This document shows positions 17,257 to 25,958 of a DNA stretch of 64,000 bases, piece after piece. The stretch's first letter is position 1, and every line of letters begins with the position of its first letter. A program made the position numbers and the translations under genes. Under the pieces are notes generated by a model, which saw only the letters and a list, made by a program, of their open reading frames with translations, did no database searches and had not been told where the DNA came from. This stretch comes from Paenibacillus sp. CF384 (GTDB lineage Bacteria; Bacillota; Bacilli; Paenibacillales; Paenibacillaceae), in the NCBI RefSeq assembly GCF_900106745.1, contig NZ_FNNV01000002.1:1-64000 (forward strand), written 5' to 3'.

Positions 17257-18615
17257 TTATTCGTCTTTAATGATGGCATCAATCTTCGGTACAGCGGAAT
17301 CCATCGCTTCTTTCACAGAGATGCCGTTTACGACAACTTGCTCAAGCGCCTTATCGATTTGAGTTTCGATTTCGGCCCATTTCGGATGGATCGAGCCCCA
17401 TGGCTGACGTGCATATTGCACTTCGTCTACGAACACTTGCTCAATCGGCTTGTCCTTCGCATACTCTTCTTGCACCGATTTCACAGCGGACAATTCCAGT
17501 CCCGATTCAACGCGGCCCTTCTGGCCTTCAACCGATTCGGACATGAATTTTGCAAGCTTGTAAGCTGCTTCCTGATGCTTCGTTGAAGAAGCTACGCCCC
17601 AGCCTGCTTCGTACATAACGGAAACGCGTTCTTTATTGCGAGGCAGACCAACGACACCAAGCTTGCTGATATCGAATTTGCCGGATTCCACCGTATCGTT
17701 GATTCCAAGAAGCGTCCAGTGACCGGATACTTGCATCGCTACTTTACCGGATTGGAACCACAGATCGCCAAAAGCTTTCTTCACCGACGGTGTCGGGGAA
17801 ACTTGCTGCTTCACGAGATCTGTGTACATCTGCCAAGCTTCTACCGTAGCCGGGCTATTCAGATAACCATCAGCGGTTGTGCCATCCTTATCGAGCACGT
17901 CAGAGCCGTTTTGCCATACGAATGGAATGGATTTGTAGAAGTAAGGGTCAGCGGACATACCGTAAATGTCGGTTTTGCCATCGCCGTCTTCATCCTTAGT
18001 CAGCTTCTTAGCCGTATCCAGGAAGTCCTGCCAGGTCCAGTTATCCTTCGGATAAGCTACGCCCGCTTTATCAAATACATCTTTGTTGTAATACACGACC
18101 ATTGGCGTGAAGCCGCGTGGGAACTCGTACAGCTTGTCGCCGCGAACGCCGATGTTATACACGTTCTCGAACCAGACGTCTTTGTTGAATTCAGTATCGG
18201 TTTGTGTAAACGGAGCCAGGTCAAGCAATGCATTATTGTCAATAAATTGCGGCAGTAATACAGAGTCAATCAGGAATACGTCCGGCGCATTGCCGGCTGC
18301 GATGGAAGACAACAGCTTCTGCGTTGCGTCATCGCCTGGAATCGGTTCATATTTGACGGTAATGTTCGGATTTTTCTTCATAAACGCATCGATCGCTGCT
18401 TGTTCGGCTTTAGCTTCTTCTACAGCTGCGCCGGATGAAACACGCAGCTCGAATTTCTCTTGCGAATCCGCATTCGTTGCATTTGCATTCGTAGTTGCTG
18501 CATTCGAATCTGTGCTGGACGTATTTGCGTTCTCAGCATTGTTGCTTCCGCAGCCGGCAAGCAGCGTCGTAGCTCCTACTACCGATGCCAACATATAACC
18601 TTTCCACTTCTCCAT
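17257..18615 (-). CDS. ABC transporter sugar-binding lipoprotein
   Basis: A 452-residue family 1 extracellular solute-binding protein. The signal peptide ends in the lipobox LLAGC (Cys at about 22), so it is lipid-anchored outside the membrane, and a low-complexity Asn/Thr/Ala linker follows. The body has typical phrases such as PDVFLIDSVLLPQF, YNKDVFDKAG and SGHWTLLGI. It delivers an oligosaccharide to the two permeases encoded next. The start ATG at 18615 has GGGGAG 9 bases upstream. Specificity probably concerns arabinosides given the GH127 neighbour, by inference only. Confidence 0.94.
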   Translation of the reverse strand: MEKWKGYMLASVVGATTLLAGCGSNNAENANTSSTDSNAATTNANATNADSQEKFELRVSSGAAVEEAKAEQAAIDAFMKKNPNITVKYEPIPGDDATQKLLSSIAAGNAPDVFLIDSVLLPQFIDNNALLDLAPFTQTDTEFNKDVWFENVYNIGVRGDKLYEFPRGFTPMVVYYNKDVFDKAGVAYPKDNWTWQDFLDTAKKLTKDEDGDGKTDIYGMSADPYFYKSIPFVWQNGSDVLDKDGTTADGYLNSPATVEAWQMYTDLVKQQVSPTPSVKKAFGDLWFQSGKVAMQVSGHWTLLGINDTVESGKFDISKLGVVGLPRNKERVSVMYEAGWGVASSTKHQEAAYKLAKFMSESVEGQKGRVESGLELSAVKSVQEEYAKDKPIEQVFVDEVQYARQPWGSIHPKWAEIETQIDKALEQVVVNGISVKEAMDSAVPKIDAIIKDE

Positions 18616-18650
18616 CTACTTTCACTCCCCTTATATAATGAAATTCTGTT

Positions 18651-20642
18651 TTATACAAACACGATCTCGTCGAACAGAACCGTAAAGTTCCCTCCGCAAG
18701 AAGCGATCTGTAGCTCAAGTCGGCTAAGCTCATTCAAGTCAGGATGACCGGCATGACTTTGCACCCAACCGGTTTGCTCACCGGTAAGCGGGGTACGAAT
18801 GTTCGACCAGCCAGATCTGGCTTCGGAAGCAATCTGCGTCCATTCAAAGAGCGGACGAGCGGACACCCATTGCACATATTGGCTGTCATTCTGCTTCAGC
18901 CTTACGGTAAACGCGGATGACGGGAAACCGCCCCATGTTTCATGCGAGAACTTGATCCAGAAGCTGAGCTCACTTCCGTTCAGCGACAAAGCTAGCGCAG
19001 AAGTCTCGGCCGGAATCGGAAGCTGAAGTCTCACAAGCGACGATGCTGCTTGCAGCTGCAAGGCTTGTCCCTCACCAGAGCGCGTCTGATCGTCGCTCCT
19101 AGTGAGAACAGCCGAATGATTCGGAACAACTGCGGCCAGCAGCGCTTGGTTCACATCTACGCGATGCTTGATTTGTTCTGCCGCATGCAGCACATTCAGG
19201 TCAATCCAGTCCAGATCCGCTGTACCGTTTGTTCCGATGACGGTCAAGCCTACACGGTAGAAGCCCGCCTGCTCATAAATGTGCTCTACTTTCGCCGTTT
19301 CCCTAATCGTGCCGTCTCCCATATCCCAGCGATAAGTGAGCTGGCTGCCCCCGGATGCATCCCGGCTTGCGGTAGCATCGAATTGGACGGCATATCTCGC
19401 ACGCGGTCGCTCCGTCAATAGATCGGCTCTGGCGATTGGAGGCTCTCCCTCCGCTTCACCGACGATCACGTCTGACACGTTAATGTCTTGATGGATGTCG
19501 CCGCTACCGTTACCGGTGATACGGTTCCCTACTATATAGAGCTGCTTCGCATGCTTCATATAGATACCGTACGTGTCGTTGTCGGTTATTTCATTTTGCT
19601 CGATGATCCAATGACTGGCTTCGTAGCCTTCTTTGTATCCGATAGCAAGCCCGACGCTCTTATTGTGGTGAATTCGATTGCGCCGCATCGTGAAATGACT
19701 GCTGGAGCCATTCACGACTGCAATGCCTGCATTTCCGAATTTCTCCGGTGCGTTCGCGATTCTCAAACCGTTATAAGCAGCCTCATTCTCGATCAGAACA
19801 GCATGGCAAGAGCCGCCAAGCCAGAATCCGTAGCTAGAGTGGTTACCTTTATTGCGGACAAAAACGTTGCCCGGATCCCATACTTCCCAAGCGTTGTTGT
19901 GAGCATAGGACGCATCATTGCCTTCGAAATAGTTTCCGGTGCTGACAAATCCGTTCAAGGATCGGATGAATACGCCGTCACCGCCATATGTAAAGTCATT
20001 ATTCAAAATCCGGTTATCATTGGAGCCGCTTTCGATCAGCACCGAGGTCGAGTCTCTTGCATGTACCTCTCCCGGTGCGATTCGAATACCGTAGCTCATT
20101 ACATTGCCATCAATTTCGTTTTGAGACGAACCCCATAGCTTCAGGCAGACGTTCGTGCAATGGGAGAAGATGTTGCCTGTAATCCGATTGCGTTCCGCAT
20201 ATTTCAAATCCAGGCCGTTCCACACTCGGTTGCCTCTGTTTCCGGCGATTACGCTATCCGAGACACGTTCTAGCATCAACGCGCCAACAGACTCCCCATC
20301 ACCCCATCCATAGTCAGGGTCCGTGTAATTATCCGAGAGGTCATTGTTTTCGATTACCCAGCCGGAACCGTTCGTTATTTTCATACCTGTCTTGAATCCA
20401 TGCAGCTCCAAGCCTTTGACTGTTACCCCGTGATATCCGTTGGAATAAAGCCCTGTACCATCGTAGGAATGAATGTTGCCGATCTTGCCGCGTCCGCGAA
20501 TGATGGCTCCGTTGCCATCAACCGTGATGCCGTTTGCTGCGATAATCAAGCCTTTACTGTTTGGAAAGCTATATTCACCCGGCTCGAAAACAACGTCTTC
20601 GGTAATAATCATGCCGGCATATGGCTGAATTACTTTCGTCAT
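18651..20642 (-). CDS. Right-handed beta-helix protein with PKD domain
   Basis: A 663-residue protein. Residues about 1-400 form a parallel beta-helix (repeated N.I..N.. turns such as VIENNDLSDN, RITGNIFSH, RILNNDFTY), as in pectate lyases, NosD-like and PL-type enzymes. A PKD domain follows (FDATASRDASGG ... YRWDMGDGT, about 415-490), then a C-terminal beta-sandwich that may bind carbohydrate. No signal peptide is visible, which is unusual for this architecture. It sits between the regulator and the transporter genes. It may be a polysaccharide lyase or epimerase, but no catalytic residues could be assigned. The ribosome site is weak (GGGGGC, about 12 bases from the ATG). Confidence 0.82.
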   Translation of the reverse strand: MTKVIQPYAGMIITEDVVFEPGEYSFPNSKGLIIAANGITVDGNGAIIRGRGKIGNIHSYDGTGLYSNGYHGVTVKGLELHGFKTGMKITNGSGWVIENNDLSDNYTDPDYGWGDGESVGALMLERVSDSVIAGNRGNRVWNGLDLKYAERNRITGNIFSHCTNVCLKLWGSSQNEIDGNVMSYGIRIAPGEVHARDSTSVLIESGSNDNRILNNDFTYGGDGVFIRSLNGFVSTGNYFEGNDASYAHNNAWEVWDPGNVFVRNKGNHSSYGFWLGGSCHAVLIENEAAYNGLRIANAPEKFGNAGIAVVNGSSSHFTMRRNRIHHNKSVGLAIGYKEGYEASHWIIEQNEITDNDTYGIYMKHAKQLYIVGNRITGNGSGDIHQDINVSDVIVGEAEGEPPIARADLLTERPRARYAVQFDATASRDASGGSQLTYRWDMGDGTIRETAKVEHIYEQAGFYRVGLTVIGTNGTADLDWIDLNVLHAAEQIKHRVDVNQALLAAVVPNHSAVLTRSDDQTRSGEGQALQLQAASSLVRLQLPIPAETSALALSLNGSELSFWIKFSHETWGGFPSSAFTVRLKQNDSQYVQWVSARPLFEWTQIASEARSGWSNIRTPLTGEQTGWVQSHAGHPDLNELSRLELQIASCGGNFTVLFDEIVFV

Positions 20643-20707
20643 CTTGTAATTTACGCCCCCGTATCTGGAGTGAAATAATCGCTATCATACCAATCGAATT
20701 CCTGCCG

Positions 20708-21718
20708 CTATCCCTTCGGAGGCGCCGTCGTTTCACGCTCTATGACGTTTCCTCTTACAAGCTGCTTCGCCGTTTTCCCATCCGGCATATGGCCGGTCGT
20801 GATCATTTCGCAAAGCACTTTGCCAGCGATAAAGCCGACTTCGAACATCGGCAGCGAAATGGTTGTCAGTCTTGGCCGTGCATATCTCGCAATCGTCCGA
20901 TCATCGTAGCCCATCACCGAAACATCTTCCGGAACACGAAGACCACATTCTCTTGCGGCATCGATGATGCCGATAGCCATCATGTCGTTCGCGGCAAATA
21001 CGGCTGTTGGCGGATCTTCGGAGCGGAATAGCTCGAGCGCCAGTCGGTAGCCGCTGTCCTCGAACCAATCGCCGTGCTTCACGTATTCGGAGCGGAACGG
21101 GATATGATTCTGATTCAGCGCTTCCGTATAGCCATTCAATCGGCGGATACTGGAATACCAATCTTCAGGTCCGTTTATGTAAGCAATCTTACGGTGATTC
21201 AGTTTAATCAAGTAGTCAGTCGCATCATGTCCGCCGGCAAAATCGTCCGTACACACGATGCTGACAGGCTCCTCGGCACTGCTATATCTGTTGATGAGCA
21301 CGAAAGGCAGCTTAGTGGTAGGCACTTCGGCAAGTGCATCAAGTGTGGAATCCGCCAGAATAACGCCATCCATCTGCATATCCGCGAAGTAATCAATGGC
21401 GGACTGCTCATTCTCCGAATCATGATGCACATTCCAGACCAGCATGCTGAACCCGCTCTCACGCAGCGCATGTTCGACTCCCTTGGCAATCATGCCGCTC
21501 AATTCATCGGATACATCGTCCGTGATCAATCCGATCATCGAGGAGGACTTCTGTCTGAAATTGCGTGCCAGTAAATTCGGGCGGTAGCCCATCTCCTCTG
21601 CAATCCGCTGAATGCGTTCACGAGAATTGCGGCTAATCTTATCGTTGTCGGCAAGTGCCCGAGAGACCGTAGCTGCGGACATGCCTGCCGCCTTGGCAAT
21701 ATCGTATATGCTTACCAC
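20708..21718 (-). CDS. LacI-family transcriptional regulator
   Basis: A 336-residue repressor. The N-terminal helix-turn-helix SIYDIAKAAGMSAATVSRAL and hinge (YRPNLLARNFRQ) bind DNA; the remainder is a periplasmic-binding-protein-like sugar-sensing domain (IGLITDD, VFAANDMMAIG, VSVMGYDD). The GTG at 21718 is preferred because AGGGGTG lies just upstream; an in-frame ATG lies at 21736. Three near-identical palindromes with core TGCAATCGATTGCA lie upstream of the gene, one on its own -10, so it is likely autoregulated. It probably controls the downstream transporter and glycosidase genes and perhaps the upstream dehydrogenase and GH2 genes. Confidence 0.94.
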   Translation of the reverse strand: MVSIYDIAKAAGMSAATVSRALADNDKISRNSRERIQRIAEEMGYRPNLLARNFRQKSSSMIGLITDDVSDELSGMIAKGVEHALRESGFSMLVWNVHHDSENEQSAIDYFADMQMDGVILADSTLDALAEVPTTKLPFVLINRYSSAEEPVSIVCTDDFAGGHDATDYLIKLNHRKIAYINGPEDWYSSIRRLNGYTEALNQNHIPFRSEYVKHGDWFEDSGYRLALELFRSEDPPTAVFAANDMMAIGIIDAARECGLRVPEDVSVMGYDDRTIARYARPRLTTISLPMFEVGFIAGKVLCEMITTGHMPDGKTAKQLVRGNVIERETTAPPKG

Positions 21719-21755
21719 TGACTTCACCCCTCTCATGGTTCATTTATTCCAATGC

Positions 21756-21773
21756 TTTGCAATCGATTGCAAA
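21756..21773. promoter_or_regulatory. LacI-type operator O3
   Basis: Perfect 18-bp palindrome centred on AATCGATT with TTTGC arms, 38 bases upstream of the regulator's start codon and about 40-60 bases downstream of its predicted transcription start. Confidence 0.7.
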
Positions 21774-21789
21774 ACTTCACAACTTCACC

Positions 21790-21803
21790 TGCAAACGTTT
21801 ACA
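21790..21803. promoter_or_regulatory. cre-like site (CcpA)
   Basis: TGCAAACGTTTACA matches the cre consensus TGWAANCGNTNWCA with one mismatch. It lies just downstream of the predicted start of the lacI transcript, so carbon catabolite repression by CcpA-HPr is likely. Confidence 0.6.
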
Positions 21804-21820
21804 CTTCCTGTCTAAAAGTT

Positions 21821-21849
21821 ATTGTAATCGATTGCATTAATTCCTGCAA
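21821..21849 (-). promoter_or_regulatory. Promoter of the lacI-transporter unit with operator O2
   Basis: -35 TTGCAG (21844-21849), 17-base spacer, -10 TACAAT (21821-21826). The palindrome TGTAATCGATTGCA (21823-21836) overlaps the -10, giving direct repression. Confidence 0.65.
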
Positions 21850-21858
21850 CGGTTATTT

Positions 21859-21872
21859 TGCAATCGATTGCA
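21859..21872. promoter_or_regulatory. LacI-type operator O1
   Basis: TGCAATCGATTGCA, 14-bp perfect palindrome just upstream of the -35. Its centre is 36 bp from O2 and 101 bp from O3, so dimer pairs could form a loop. Confidence 0.65.
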
Positions 21873-21892
21873 GAAAGGATTGCAGAGCGGTA

Positions 21893-22978
21893 TTAACTTC
21901 GTCCTTCTACGCGAACAGGACTCCCTGTACGGATGGATTGACGAATGGCTTCCAGCGTCGCGATCGTTTGGAAACCGTCCTCCGCATCCGGCATCGCTCG
22001 CGTTCCCTGGTGCAAGTTCCTTGCAAAATGCTCGGTATAGTTCACAAACTCGCCAGCATGATGATTCACGCCTTCAAACTGAAAATAGTGATAAATATCC
22101 TCAAAGTAGTGTTCTGTCCGTTCCTTCTCGCCTTCGTACTTGATCTGCGCTTCCAGCTGAGGGTATTTGCCGATGAAGGTTCCCTTCGTCCCGTACAAGG
22201 CGACCTCAATCCAAGGGCGAGTCTGGTGCAGATGCTCTAAGCCGTAAAGGCCCAGCACGCGTCCGATTTTGCCGCTTCTGAATTTCAAATTGATGACGAA
22301 TGTGTCGTGACCGTCAAACCCGCTGGCAATCGCAATATCCGATTGGCTGCTGTACGCCGAAACCTCTTCCACATCGCCCATGTACCAGCGAATAAGGTCT
22401 ACCGGATGCGAGCAGCAGGCGAACAGAAGATCAAAGCCGCCTTCTCGTGCCCATGCCCGTTCATTGTAAAACCAGCGCATGTCATGCACATATTGCGTTT
22501 CCGCGAAGCTGAGCGTACCAAGCTTGCCCGCCTCATAGGCCTCGCGCTGATGCTGCATTGGGCCGAAGAAACGCGAGCTTTGGCCAACCATAAGCTGACG
22601 CTCGGGATTAGCCCGCACATAGGCAAGTACTTCCCTTGCTTCTTCCATCGAATTGACGAGCGGCTTCGTGCAAAGCACATGTTTGCCCGCTTCGAACGAT
22701 TGGCGAATATGGGTGAAATGCATTTGATCCGGCGTATAGATCGCGACAAAATCGATATCCTCGCGAGCCAGCATTGCCTCAAGGGAGCTGTAAAAGTGAG
22801 GAACCGCATATTGCCGAGCGATTGTTTCTGCAAGCTGTTCGTTCGCATCACATACCGCGACTACCTTCAGCTCCGGATGACCGGCCAATCCTTTTACAAG
22901 TCCCTTACCTTCGCCGAGACCGACAATGCCTATGCCGTACTGGCGGCCGATTGGTGTAAAACGTCCATGTCCTTCCAT
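21893..22978 (-). CDS. Gfo/Idh/MocA-family oxidoreductase
   Basis: A 361-residue NAD(P)-dependent sugar or inositol dehydrogenase. The Rossmann motif is GIGIVGLGEG near residue 15; the family's KP motif appears as CTKPLVNSMEEA around 100, and the C-terminal alpha/beta domain carries HPVDLIRWYMGD, with a probable catalytic His. The ATG follows TAGGAGGAG. It lies 26 bases after the GH2 gene, so the two are cotranscribed. It may oxidise a sugar released by the cluster's glycosidases; the real substrate is not known. Confidence 0.9.
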   Translation of the reverse strand: MEGHGRFTPIGRQYGIGIVGLGEGKGLVKGLAGHPELKVVAVCDANEQLAETIARQYAVPHFYSSLEAMLAREDIDFVAIYTPDQMHFTHIRQSFEAGKHVLCTKPLVNSMEEAREVLAYVRANPERQLMVGQSSRFFGPMQHQREAYEAGKLGTLSFAETQYVHDMRWFYNERAWAREGGFDLLFACCSHPVDLIRWYMGDVEEVSAYSSQSDIAIASGFDGHDTFVINLKFRSGKIGRVLGLYGLEHLHQTRPWIEVALYGTKGTFIGKYPQLEAQIKYEGEKERTEHYFEDIYHYFQFEGVNHHAGEFVNYTEHFARNLHQGTRAMPDAEDGFQTIATLEAIRQSIRTGSPVRVEGRS

Positions 22979-23004
22979 GCTTCATCTCCTCCTATTTCGG
23001 GATA

Positions 23005-25728
23005 TTAGTTGCTCGGAAGCAGGTAATCCAACGTGCAATCGAGCAGATAAAGTGCAGCCGGATTACGTTCAAGTCCGTCAGGCTGGCTACCTAGACCGCC
23101 TTCCAAACGCAGTGTGGTCGCAATTCGAGTTCCATCTCCGATTCGCTCCTCGATCATGTAACGGTCAAGCTCAAATATTCTGGCATCCAACCGGTCCATG
23201 ATTGGCTTATGCTCACCAAGCTTCAAACGGTCGAAGACCATATCGGTTGCGAGCCCGAATAGGAGCATCGATGTATGGCCCTGATGCGGAAACTCGTTCA
23301 TAATCGCATGGTCATGGAACAGCTGCAGCGATTCCCGCCAGAATGGCGCACGCTTAACAGCAAGAGGGCCGTATCCTCGCTCTATGTACAACGCCTTGCC
23401 TCCTGCGGCGACGTAGCGGTCCATCTTCTCCGTCCATCTGGAAGTAAGCAGCACTTGAACGTTATCGTTAAGGCTATCGCCAATCTCCGACCATGTTCGA
23501 ATGGCGGGATGCAGACTTGCCCATTCACGGAACAATCCGTTCGCATCATCAACTGCAATAGCGGCAAGCTGGGACTCGGATCGGTCGGCCTTCGGCAGCA
23601 CCCAGATCGGCCACGAGTTGGTCGCGACAATGCGCCCTTCCGACTCCAGCTCTACTTGAAGCACCACTTGAAGCGCTGTTTGTGTTTCGGGAAGCGTCCA
23701 TTCCGCAACAGCCAATTCCTTGAAGTCTCCTACTCGAAGCTTATCGACTTCACGCGTACCTTCGTTCGCAGAGCGTCCGTCAACAATCCATGTCCAGCGA
23801 AGCATAGCTGCGTGAATGGCTTCCGCACCATAATGCGACACCGCAAGATGCGGTCTGATTGACTCGCCCGAGGCATAGTTGTTCGGATCCCATGTCGTCA
23901 ATCGGTCGCCGCCGTTAATCCAATTTCTGCGTGCATCCCAGGTTGCCGTAATCATAGTCGCGCCATTAATTTGCCGGAAACGCTCAGGCGGCTGCTTCCA
24001 CTCTCCAAAATCATCGAACACCGCGCTTGATGCAAGGCCGGAATCTTGAATGGACGTCAGCGTATAGCCATTGATGTGCGGGTACGCTCGAACTTGTTCC
24101 AGCACGGATTTGCGGTATACATACGCGCTTTCGCGTGCGTTGGCTGTGAGCTCCTCTTCCGTAAACGGCAGGGGAAGCATCGCTAATTTCTCATCCTGGC
24201 GGTGATATTGCCAGCGCGCATCTCGTGCTACAGGGTTGACAGTAGGATCGGATTTCAGCCACCATGGTCTCTCCCCTTTGCGCCGTATCACTTCAGACAA
24301 CGGCCTGAATTCATCGTAATCGCAGAACTCCCCGAATACCCATGGCTTCTTCTCCCGCCAAGGCGAAGCGAACCGACTCAGCAAATCCGGGTAGAAATGA
24401 ACGTCCGTATAGAAATGGTAGTCATAGAAGTCGGCATATTCCTTCAGTAGACCTCCGTAGCATTCTCCTGAGCCGCTGTTGTCGCGTATGATTGCCCCAT
24501 TGGTTAACTGCTTTGCCTGCTCGTACAGATCTTTCAGAAAATCAGCGTCCGCCTCATGGTTCAGCTCACAGCCCAGCGTCCATACCCCAATCGAGGTGTA
24601 GCTGCGAATTTCCTTAATGATCGCCTCATACTGCTTGAATGCACGCGTTTTGAACTCTTCGTTTACCTCCGGCAGCCACATCGGCAGCTCCTGCCAGATG
24701 ACGAAACCAAGCTCATCGGCTAGCTCGAAATAATCGCGAACGGGCACATATAAGCAGTGCTTGACCATGTTAAAGCCGCCATCCTTCAGCCGGAGCAATT
24801 CCGTGCGGATGGCTTCGCGATCCGGTATCGGTGCGACTAGATCGCCATACCAGCCCCAATGAAGGATACCTCGCAGATGAATGCGCTGGCCGTTTAACAG
24901 CAGCTGTTCACCTTCAATGGACCAGTACTTCACCCCGAAACGATGCTCGTATCGATCTACCGCTTGGCTGTTTCTTTTGAGCGTCAATGAAAGCTTATAC
25001 AGGTCTGGGCTCTCCGGGGACCACAACTTGATGTTCGCTCCCGCCGGAATCTCAATGACGCCGGTGTTATCAGCTGCGGCGACTGATATCGGAAGCGTAA
25101 CCTCGCTTGCGATCGATCCATCCGGCGCATGAAGAACGGCGTGAATCGTCCATGTTCCCTCAGTGGACTCGCCTTCTAAGCGATAATTGACCGTCACTGC
25201 TTCCGTGCCCGGCAGTGTTTGAACGAACACATCCGCAAGCTCGGCTTCCGGAATGACACCGAGCTTCACCGGCTTCCATATCCCGCCGAAGATGACGCCT
25301 ACATCCGGCAGAAATCCGGCCAGACATTGCCGCAGCGGATACTTGTCGCCTTGCTTGTACACGCGAAGAACCAGCTCGTTCGTTCCGCCTGCATGCAGCG
25401 CTTCACCTGTCTCGATTCGGAAGCCGCTCCAGCCTCCCTCGTGCTCGCCGATCCGCTCTCCATTCAGCCATAACTCACAGAAGTAATTCACGCCTTCAAA
25501 GTCCAAAGCCGTTCTTTGTTCTTGCCATTCTGCAGACGCCTCAAACGACAGCTTATACCATACAGCCCCGTCCGACAGCTTGTTATCCGTCAGCACATCC
25601 CAACAGCCAGGCACTTGCGCTTCCTGCCATTCGCTCGCGGCAAGCGCTTCTGAGGGACTCCCATATTGATGGTCAAAATCAAATAACAGCTTCCAGTTTT
25701 CCGTCAATCTTACCGATTGCTGCAGCAT
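23005..25728 (-). CDS. Glycoside hydrolase family 2 protein
   Basis: A 907-residue GH2 enzyme (beta-galactosidase, glucuronidase or mannosidase clan). It has a sugar-binding jelly roll (about 1-170), an Ig-like domain (to about 275) and a TIM barrel (phrases HLRGILHWGWYGD, FNMVKHCLYVPVRDYFELADELG, VIWQELPMW). The acid/base Glu would be in TLGCELNHEAD, where Cys replaces the usual Asn before Glu; the nucleophile is probably the Glu of VFGEF. A long C-terminal part of unknown role follows. There is no signal peptide, so it is cytoplasmic. It is first in the minus-strand cluster and has a promoter with a cre-like site upstream. Confidence 0.88.
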   Translation of the reverse strand: MLQQSVRLTENWKLLFDFDHQYGSPSEALAASEWQEAQVPGCWDVLTDNKLSDGAVWYKLSFEASAEWQEQRTALDFEGVNYFCELWLNGERIGEHEGGWSGFRIETGEALHAGGTNELVLRVYKQGDKYPLRQCLAGFLPDVGVIFGGIWKPVKLGVIPEAELADVFVQTLPGTEAVTVNYRLEGESTEGTWTIHAVLHAPDGSIASEVTLPISVAAADNTGVIEIPAGANIKLWSPESPDLYKLSLTLKRNSQAVDRYEHRFGVKYWSIEGEQLLLNGQRIHLRGILHWGWYGDLVAPIPDREAIRTELLRLKDGGFNMVKHCLYVPVRDYFELADELGFVIWQELPMWLPEVNEEFKTRAFKQYEAIIKEIRSYTSIGVWTLGCELNHEADADFLKDLYEQAKQLTNGAIIRDNSGSGECYGGLLKEYADFYDYHFYTDVHFYPDLLSRFASPWREKKPWVFGEFCDYDEFRPLSEVIRRKGERPWWLKSDPTVNPVARDARWQYHRQDEKLAMLPLPFTEEELTANARESAYVYRKSVLEQVRAYPHINGYTLTSIQDSGLASSAVFDDFGEWKQPPERFRQINGATMITATWDARRNWINGGDRLTTWDPNNYASGESIRPHLAVSHYGAEAIHAAMLRWTWIVDGRSANEGTREVDKLRVGDFKELAVAEWTLPETQTALQVVLQVELESEGRIVATNSWPIWVLPKADRSESQLAAIAVDDANGLFREWASLHPAIRTWSEIGDSLNDNVQVLLTSRWTEKMDRYVAAGGKALYIERGYGPLAVKRAPFWRESLQLFHDHAIMNEFPHQGHTSMLLFGLATDMVFDRLKLGEHKPIMDRLDARIFELDRYMIEERIGDGTRIATTLRLEGGLGSQPDGLERNPAALYLLDCTLDYLLPSN

Positions 25729-25832
25729 GTATCACTCACCCTTTCGACCTCAATGATCCTACGTAATGCTGATAATTAGTTCCAACCTCGTTGTTCCTTC
25801 TCCCCCCTCCGAATGCCTGAGTCCCCCCAAGT

Positions 25833-25846
25833 TGGTAGCGGTTACA
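25833..25846. promoter_or_regulatory. cre-like site at the GH2 promoter
   Basis: TGGTAGCGGTTACA fits the cre consensus with one mismatch and covers the predicted transcription start of the GH2 gene. This suggests catabolite repression. Confidence 0.5.
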
Positions 25847-25875
25847 GACTAGCATGGGAGATTTTTGTCTGTCAA
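25846..25875 (-). promoter_or_regulatory. Promoter of the GH2-dehydrogenase unit
   Basis: -35 TTGACA (25870-25875), 18-base spacer, weak -10 TAGTCT (25846-25851), about 110 bases upstream of the GH2 start. Confidence 0.45.
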
Positions 25876-25902
25876 GCAGTCATTTCCAATCTGATTGCAC
25901 GC

Positions 25903-25945
25903 AAAAAAGCCGCGGAGCGTCCAAATTCCTGACGCTCCGCGGCTT
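25903..25945 (-). terminator. Terminator of the exonuclease gene
   Basis: A 15-bp perfect GC-rich stem (25907-25921 with 25931-25945) and six U on the minus strand. Confidence 0.92.
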
Positions 25946-25958
25946 CTATTGACATTCA

